The notes under the pieces: generated by a model
Database searches by the model: none
What the model saw: the letters and a program-made list of their open reading frames with translations, nothing else
Told to the model about the DNA's origin: nothing
Source: Metridium senile
Lineage: Eukaryota > Cnidaria > Anthozoa > Actiniaria > Metridiidae
DNA length: 64,000 nucleotides
Direction: 5' to 3'
Assembly: GCA_949775045.1 (NCBI GenBank)
Contig: OX459105.1
Span: 1,843,368 to 1,907,367, forward strand
Program-made: the position numbers and the translations under genes
In this document: one piece after another, positions 57,071-64,000 of the stretch
Numbering within the stretch: the stretch's first letter is position 1
How the letters are laid out: each line of letters starts with the position of its first letter

Positions 57071-60000
57071 CACAGGCAGCCCAAGCTCTGAATTACGTCA
57101 TTGAATATGCTTGTATATTGGTGAATAAAGACTCGAATTACAACAGTTTCAGTGTCTTCACTTTATTCTTCAGTATGTTCACTTCATAATTTATATAAAA
57201 TGCAAACTTTGTGGCATGCTGTACTATGAATGTTATATTGTCTATGTGTGTCGTTTTTTACGCGAAAAACGACTTATTTAGGGGTGAAATTGAAGTTTTA
57301 GTTTGACTTACTTCACCACTTACTATTAAGAGCCGTTCCACGTAAGCTTCGAGTAATTTCAGAAATGGTCCGATACAACCCCACCTGAAACTTTGCATGG
57401 TGAAAGGTAGTCATGAGCAAGTCATCATATGGGCATTATTTAGTCGTTTCATTTTAAAGCGGTCACGTGACATCCGTTCAAAGTTTGACCTATTTTCGGC
57501 CTAATTTTGCCGTCTGAATTTTCGAAACTTTGTAATGTTTGTAAGTCTCGTGCGGCGTTTTCTCTGAATATTTTGTAATCAAATGTACATGGTTTATAGA
57601 ACCTCATTACAGCTTTTGAACAGTATGTTTTATTTTGATATATCGTAATATTTTAATTTTTTATGGATATTTGAAGTAAGAGCATTTTCGGGTGGTCGTG
57701 AAAACCGTAATTTTGGTACTTTTCATAATTATTTTTTTCATACAAGAGCCAGTCTGATTTCCTAATAACTATTTATACCAAAATGAAGAGGAATAGTTGT
57801 ACTTCAACTCCAATGAAAAACATTTCTGGGCACTTTGCGTTTTGGCTACAAAATATCATCGTAAAATGCAAGAAATATCAAAATCAACAATATCGATGGA
57901 CATTATATACATCCACATTACATTGGTTTTAAATCATAAAACATACATTAACTGGTTCAAAAGTAATATTAGAATGTAATAAAACGCAAATGCATCGATG
58001 AAAAGATCATTTTTCCAGAAAATTTGAATGTAAACACTATTTTATCATATATGCAAATTTGCATTTCACAGCGAGGTCACTCGCTTACTCACCTCCACTC
58101 CCACGGGATATGGTAGATTGTCGAAAAGCTTCGATTTTGCCAATATCACCAAGAAAAATAGCATTTGATTAAAATTCAATTTCAATCTAATAAACATGGA
58201 AAACTAGCCTTTGAAATATTAAATATTAAGGGACAATTACTCATGTAAGCAGTGACCATTACTTTTCTATGTGTTGTAGATTTCATCAGTCTTACATCGT
58301 GAGTCTTACCCGATTATTCGCTGTAAATCACTGGTGTATATTTATAATCACATATCCACGATTATTTTTAATTGAAGTTTTATAAGTAATTAAAATGTTT
58401 GCTTGTGACTGTGCATGGTCTATACGAACATTTCTAATAAAAGCTTCAGGATTTGCATAAATACCGATCTGATTTGATGTAAATGACACTTGCCGCTAAT
58501 GTGTAAGAAGTCGACCTGTTTACTCAAAGGTGCAACTTTTGAAAAAAAAATCGTACAATTAAAAATATATTTGTAAATGTTTATCAGTATTTTACCTGAT
58601 GATCATCGGAGAAGGCAGAAACAACGTAGTTCGGTTTATGTTAGATATTCTTTACATCCTTCGATGTGCTTAATCTGATGTTTATGTCGGCATGGAATTG
58701 TCAATCTTTGAAATTGAACCAAATCATAGAATGCGTCCACTGGTCGTGCATTTTATGTCCAGTTAAAAAGATAAATAAGTACAAAATAGCGGTAAATGTG
58801 AAGATGTGCACGACCTGCAGTTTTAGTAAAATAGGGGATATCCTGACTGCAGCCCGTGTTTCACACCTGAGCATGATCAGATACTTGTGGACAAAATTGT
58901 TACTCTTTTATCTTGCACAAAAAAAACATCCAGGGTCATATGAAGCAGTTGCAACTGTGTCGTTCTGAAGTAAAAACAGAGGTTGAATTGATTTTGTATA
59001 GAGCAGGTAAATTATATATTGTATATACACCTACTTGCAAGAAAGTTGACATACGAAAAAGAACATTTGTATTTAGTGTGTTAGGAATAAATTATAAGTA
59101 CAAAAGAAAGAGTTCAGCTTCAGTGATCATCTTTTGTACTTTTAATTTATTCCTAACACACTAAATACAAATGTTCTTTTTTCGTATGACAACGTTCTTG
59201 CAAGTAGATGTATATATCTAGGTAAATCCTTCAGTGGCAAATAGCCAATCGTGAACATGCACAACTTGTTAGCGTAACCCCGAGGGGAGGGGGGGGGGGG
59301 GGAGCCTAACCGGGATAGGGAGCTTTCTATACTAATTTTGTAATCTATCGAAAACCGCATAAAATGTGGAAAAACTGTATAACAACTTTACACCTAAAAG
59401 AAATGAGGCTGATTTATAAGTTTTAAAAGTTTGAAACATAATAATCTTAAAACTTGAGGCTCAAAAGCGGAATTTATGCAAATCCTGAAGTTTTTATTAG
59501 AAATGTTCGTAGACCATGCACAATCACAAGCATACATTTTAATTACTTATAAAACTTCAATTAAAAATAATTGTGGATATGTGATTATAAATATACACCA
59601 GTGATTTACAGCGAATAATCGGGTAAGACTCACGATGTAAGACTGATGAAATCTACAACACATAGAAAAGTAATGGTCACTGCTTACATGAGTAATTGTC
59701 CCTTAATATTTAATATTTCAAAGGCTAGTTTTCCATGTTTATTAGATTGAAATTGAATTTTAATCAAATGCTATTTTTCTTGGTGATATTGGCAAAATCG
59801 AAGCTTTTCGACAATCTACCATATCCCGTGGGAGTGGAGGTGAGTAAGCGAGTGACCTCGCTGTGAAATGCAAATTTGCATATATGATAAAATAGTGTTT
59901 ACATTCAAATTTTCTGGAAAAATGATCTTTTCATCGATGCATTTGCGTTTTATTACATTCTAATATTACTTTTGAACCAGTTAATGTATGTTTTATGATT

Positions 60001-60855
60001 TAAAACCAATGTAATGTGGATGTATATAATGTCCATCGATATTGTTGATTTTGATATTTCTTGCATTTTACGATGATATTTTGTAGCCAAAACGCAAAGT
60101 GCCCAGAAATGTTTTTCATTGGAGTTGAAGTACAACTATTCCTCTTCATTTTGGTATAAATAGTTATTAGGAAATCAGACTGGCTCTTGTATGAAAAAAA
60201 TAATTATGAAAAGTACCAAAATTACGGTTTTCACGACCACCCGAAAATGCTCTTACTTCAAATATCCATAAAAAATTAAAATATTACGATATATCAAAAT
60301 AAAACATACTGTTCAAAAGCTGTAATGAGGTTCTATAAACCATGTACATTTGATTACAAAATATTCAGAGAAAACGCCGCACGAGACTTACAAACATTAC
60401 AAAGTTTCGAAAATTCAGACGGCAAAATTAGGCCGAAAATAGGTCAAACTTTGAACGGATGTCACGTGACCGCTTTAAAATGAAACGACTAAATAATGCC
60501 CATATGATGACTTGCTCATGACTACCTTTCACCATGCAAAGTTTCAGGTGGGGTTGTATCGGACCATTTCTGAAATTACTCGAAGCTTACGTGGAACGGC
60601 TCTTAAGTGGTGAAGTCGGTCAAACTAAAACTCCAATTTCACCCCTAAATAAGTCGTTTTTCGCGTAAAAAACGACACACATAGACAATATAACATTCAT
60701 AGTACAGCATGCCACAAAGTTTGCATTTTATATAAATTATGAAGTGAACATACTGAAGAATAAAGTGAAGACACTGAAACTGTTGTAATTCGAGTCTTTA
60801 TTCACCAATATACAAGCATATTCAATGACGTAATTCAGAGCTTGGGCTGCCTGTG
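57071..60855. mobile_element. 3.8-kb near-perfect palindromic element
   Basis: Two arms of about 1.39 kb (57071-58463 and 59472-60855) are inverted copies with few differences, around a 1-kb spacer. The outer ends read CACAGGCAGCCCAAGCTCTG. TTTTAA lies next to both ends (57064-57069, 60856-60861; one extra C at left), a possible target duplication. The arms carry no long frame; an identical 60-codon frame on each arm is trivial. A foldback transposon or an inverted duplication. Confidence 0.8.
59021..59217. repeat. Nested hairpin inside the palindrome spacer
   Basis: ACACCTACTTGCAAGAA and ATTTGTATTTAGTGTGTTAG pair with their inverse around a loop near 59105-59130. It gives a hairpin inside a hairpin. 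Confidence 0.85.
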
Positions 60856-61346
60856 TTTTAATTAACCGTTTGAATGACTTCACGACAGTAGCCTTTGGGG
60901 AATTACAAGTTACTTTTCTGTTAAATGTGACACAGGTAATTATTGACTCGATCGTTTATTATACACACACAAAGACCTGTTACAAAAGAAGTATAAAATA
61001 TAGTATAAAATCAATCCCGTTAATTATTCACAACAAAGTCTCAGTTTCAGTTTCTACAAGAAGCTCTACAAATAGTAGTCAACATCTGCATAAACACGAC
61101 TTTGCGAGTCGAATTGACTCACGAGTGGCTTATTAACTACATTGAAACTTACCCTAACGGGTGGAACTAAAATATACACTCTCTTGATGAAAATAGATCA
61201 AACGTCCAACTACAATAAGCAAATTAACTGTATAAAAGACTCACGAATACACGAAGAATCGATCATGAAATCATATCATGAAATCGAGCATGGCGAAGTT
61301 CTCCTCACCAGGCCCTCTCGCAAAACCAAAGGAAGCCCATGTCACA
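60854..61346 (-). mobile_element. Probable 3' LTR of the Ty3/Gypsy element
   Basis: On the minus strand the candidate begins TGTGACATGGGC after purine-rich CAGGGAAG and ends AAAACA beside the palindrome, about 490 bp. It contains a polyadenylation signal AATAAA near 60960. The other LTR is outside the window, so the borders are unverified. Confidence 0.4.
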
Positions 61347-61536
61347 TACTTCCCTGCTTTGAGGTTGGAGACTCTACAACCTATTTCTTATTAAATCAGA
61401 TTCTCAAATGTAAACTTAAGGTCTAAAAAAAAACCCTACTTCAGTAACAGTAACAAGAAATATATATCTAACTCTAAGACTTAAATGTCTTTACTAATGT
61501 TTGTTATAACTGTCCTTGACTGAATCTTCAATGAGT

Positions 61537-64000
61537 TCATTCACTAGAGTTCTTGACCATCATCTGCAATATGAGTAGGTTGGACTGGGCAATGGAGTTA
61601 AGTATCTGAGGATCCAGCGACACTGTAGTCATGTTTTGTAACACTGCTGATCTTGGAAGGTTGTGGACGTTCGAGTGCTGACCGGCTCCCTGCCTCGTGG
61701 AACGCCTCACAGTTGGTTCTGGGTCTACTGTATCAGCCTCTATGGGTTGCGCATCTGTACTAAGATGGTCTGAATCTCCAACTGTTGGCAGCGAAGCTGG
61801 CACATCCGTATCCTCTCGAGTGGTATCCTGTGGAAGAAAGAAATCTGGAGTCTTGAGCAAGGTTGGACCTTGCTCTTGACTCCTTCGAACTAATATAAGT
61901 TCGTCGTCATCGCTGAGTTCATCTGGTGAGATGGCCTGTTCGTCGATACCCTCTTTGCTGCTTCCTGTCAGTCCATCTGGTTCTGTTAGGGGTGACTTCT
62001 GTGCAGAGACTGGCTCCTGATGGTGATGGTCAGGCTGAATGTCACAGACGAGGTTCTTGGCATGGAGAATGTCAGTACGATAAATGGTTTTCCTCACACC
62101 TGCCTCGTCTAAGGACTGGACCACGTAGGTGTTGCTGTTGCCGACTCTTTTTATAACCTTGTAAGGTGTTGAGTCCCAGACATCCTGGATCTTATTTCTA
62201 CCCACCACGCGGTTCCTCAGAAAGACTCTAGTACCAATTGGCAACAGAGTAATGTCAGCCTTCTCGTTGATCTTCTGCCTGCGAAGAGCCTCTTTCTCTG
62301 TCCTCTCGGATGCCAGTTTGAAAGCATCCTCGAGGCGAAGGTGATGTTCAGTCACCCACTGAGTACACGCAGTATCATCATGTACTCCTAAAACATAATC
62401 CACTGGGAGTGTCGGCTCCCGGCCAAAGAACAAGTAGTAGGGTGCAAAACCCGTTGTTGAGTGCGGCGTACAGTTGTAAGCGTACACAAGTTCCGGAAGA
62501 AGCTCGGGCCACTTCCTCTTTTTCTCTGGAGCCAGTGTGCGGAGACGATCATGCATAGTCCTGTTAAATCGCTCGCACTGGCCATTTCCCTCTGGGTGGT
62601 ATGGCGCAGTGCGACTCTTTGTAATATTATAGACTTTACACAACTCTTCCACCACCTTGCCTTCAAAGTTTCGACCTTGGTCGCTGTGTATTCTCTTCGG
62701 AACTCCAAACCTCACAAACCATTCTTTTACCAAAACTTTTGCAACAGTTACAGCCTTTTGGTCTTTGGTAGGGACCGCTTGAGTGAACTTGGTAAAGACG
62801 TCAGTGATAACTAGCACGTTTTCGATTCCATTGCTACCCTTCTCCAGGACTGTGAAGTCTATAGCCACAACCTCAAGAGGTCTACTAGCCATTAAGGATC
62901 CCATTGAAGGGTGGAGTTTCTTCCCTGCTTTGGCCAGAGTACAACGTTCACATCTCTGACAATGGTTGGTGATGTCGGTTACCATTCCAGGCCAATAGCA
63001 CCTGCTCCTAGCCAGGGCCAGAGTTCTTTCTGCAGCCTGGTGACCCAGCTCGTCATGCAGCGAACGCTGCACCTGGTCCCTCAGAGAGCTTGGAAGTAAC
63101 AGTTGTTTCACTTTTTGACCTTTGACTAGGATCACCCTGTAGAAAACACCATTTTCCTCTGTTAAGTGCTTCCAGTCTCTTAGAAGTCGGCGTGCTGACT
63201 TGGGTTCCTTCATCAGCTGTCTGAGTGTTGGAGGGTGCCCCCGCTTCCAGTAGTACCAAACCCTCTTGATCGCCTCATCTTTCGCCTGCAATGAAGACAT
63301 GTCTGCTCTTGAAACCGAGGGAATCGTCGACAGGGCTACGGGTGCGGCAAGTGGAGATCTTGAGTTCTGATACGCTGGGAGGGCACCAGCTTTAACTTCC
63401 TCAATTTGGGCTCGTATGCCATCTGGCAACAGGGTACTCGTGCACTGTAGAGTGACTTTAGCTGGCTCGCTTACAACTTCTTCCAGGTTCACATCGTCTG
63501 GTTCTTTGCCATGGGACACTTTCCTACTTAGTGCGTCCGCATTGCCATTGCTTCTCCCTGAACGGTACTTGATAGTGAAGTTGAACTGGGCTAGCTCAGC
63601 AGCCCACCGCATTTCGGTCGCACCCAGCTTGGCAGTTGTCTGAAGATAGCTTAGTAGATTGTTGTCTGTGAACACCGTGAACTCAGCTCCGAGTAGAAGA
63701 TCTCTGTACTTCTGAGCGATAGCCCAATGCAAGGCAAGCAGCTCAAGTTTCATGCTGGAGTAGTTGTTCATATTGCGTTCACTGGGCCTGAGGGCTCTGC
63801 TAGCGTATCCTAGCACCACAAGTCCGGCCTCTTGTTGTTGTGAGAGTACTGCCCCAAGTCCCAGTAAGCTTGCGTCTGTCTCAAGGATAAAATTCTGTGA
63901 GAAGTCTGGAAACCCAAGCACCGGAGCTTCGGTCAGTACCTTCTTTAGCTTCAAAAAGGATTCTTCGCATGCAGAATCCCATTTGTCACTAATGTCCTCG
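61537..64000 (-). CDS. Ty3/Gypsy-type Pol, RNase H and integrase (5' part outside window)
   Basis: The frame is open from the window edge to a TGA at 61537. Residue numbers count from the codon at 63952-63954. It starts inside the reverse transcriptase connection (APVLGFPDF). RNase H shows ETDASLLGLGAVL (Asp 27), KLELLALHW (Glu 71), FTDNN (Asp 97) and NADALSR (Asp 140). Then come the integrase zinc site (LHDELGH ... CQRCERC), catalytic Asp 366 (AIDFTV), Asp 425 (HSDQGRNF) and Glu 461 (GNGQCERFNR), and a GPY/F-like tail domain (TPYKVIKRVGN). The last 170 residues are acidic and Ser/Thr-rich, with no chromodomain seen. Both catalytic sets are complete and the frame is unbroken, so the element may be young. 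The reverse transcriptase and Gag lie beyond 64000. Confidence 0.92.
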   Translation of the reverse strand, partial: EDISDKWDSACEESFLKLKKVLTEAPVLGFPDFSQNFILETDASLLGLGAVLSQQQEAGLVVLGYASRALRPSERNMNNYSSMKLELLALHWAIAQKYRDLLLGAEFTVFTDNNLLSYLQTTAKLGATEMRWAAELAQFNFTIKYRSGRSNGNADALSRKVSHGKEPDDVNLEEVVSEPAKVTLQCTSTLLPDGIRAQIEEVKAGALPAYQNSRSPLAAPVALSTIPSVSRADMSSLQAKDEAIKRVWYYWKRGHPPTLRQLMKEPKSARRLLRDWKHLTEENGVFYRVILVKGQKVKQLLLPSSLRDQVQRSLHDELGHQAAERTLALARSRCYWPGMVTDITNHCQRCERCTLAKAGKKLHPSMGSLMASRPLEVVAIDFTVLEKGSNGIENVLVITDVFTKFTQAVPTKDQKAVTVAKVLVKEWFVRFGVPKRIHSDQGRNFEGKVVEELCKVYNITKSRTAPYHPEGNGQCERFNRTMHDRLRTLAPEKKRKWPELLPELVYAYNCTPHSTTGFAPYYLFFGREPTLPVDYVLGVHDDTACTQWVTEHHLRLEDAFKLASERTEKEALRRQKINEKADITLLPIGTRVFLRNRVVGRNKIQDVWDSTPYKVIKRVGNSNTYVVQSLDEAGVRKTIYRTDILHAKNLVCDIQPDHHHQEPVSAQKSPLTEPDGLTGSSKEGIDEQAISPDELSDDDELILVRRSQEQGPTLLKTPDFFLPQDTTREDTDVPASLPTVGDSDHLSTDAQPIEADTVDPEPTVRRSTRQGAGQHSNVHNLPRSAVLQNMTTVSLDPQILNSIAQSNLLILQMMVKNSSE

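Noticed and set aside
58666..59164. ORFs of 83-100 codons in the palindrome spacer
   Set aside because: No recognisable motif; partly within the nested hairpin; could not be supported as a transposase.
57797..60135. Identical 60-codon ORFs on opposite strands
   Set aside because: They are the same sequence seen on both arms of the palindrome; no other coding sign.

Overview
The window looks like animal nuclear DNA: AT-rich, with split genes bounded by GT/AG introns, long microsatellites and many transposable elements. Its core is a tandem array of one gene, present five times on the + strand (copy 1 cut at its 5' end, copy 5 cut at its 3' end). The gene encodes a small type I surface protein: signal peptide, two CUB domains, a Thr-rich (mucin-like) stalk, one membrane helix and a short Lys/Arg tail. 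The set of mobile elements (a retrotransposon with a restriction-like endonuclease, a Ty3/Gypsy element, LINE tails, many foldback MITEs) would fit a cnidarian, probably an anthozoan, but that is inference; no rRNA, tRNA or host marker gene was seen.

Layout: 1-4266 copy 1 (end of exon 2 to exon 5); 4267-11919 intergenic DNA with a 61-bp minisatellite, MITEs, two possible tail exons and a 73-bp minisatellite; 11920-18222 copy 2, which has lost exon 1; 18223-23470 intergenic; 23471-34143 copy 3, with an intact 965-residue reverse transcriptase gene in intron 1 (minus strand), a Tc1/mariner remnant and other elements in intron 4, and a LINE inside exon 5; 34144-38208 intergenic of a second type, with an unrecognised exon-like ORF and a decayed minus-strand ORF; 38209-44715 copy 4 with the same LINE-broken exon 5; 44716-49182 second-type intergenic; 49183-55092 copy 5 exons 1-4; 55093-64000 a minisatellite, a MITE, a 3.8-kb near-perfect palindrome and the 3' half of a Ty3/Gypsy element (minus strand) running off the end.

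All five copies keep the same exon lengths (266/195/197/180 nt, exon 5 variable) and the same intron phases, so they can be compared position by position, and one copy often shows the empty site of an element inserted in another. CUB1 is almost identical between copies, whereas CUB2 differs mostly by amino-acid-changing substitutions, including a replaced seven-residue loop. Copies 1 and 2 end in a membrane helix; in copies 3 and 4 a LINE in the stalk exon brings a stop before the helix, so they should encode secreted CUB-CUB-mucin proteins of 343 and 342 residues. The best candidate for something undescribed is this family of mosaic membrane-bound and probably secreted CUB receptors; a role in recognition is a hypothesis only.
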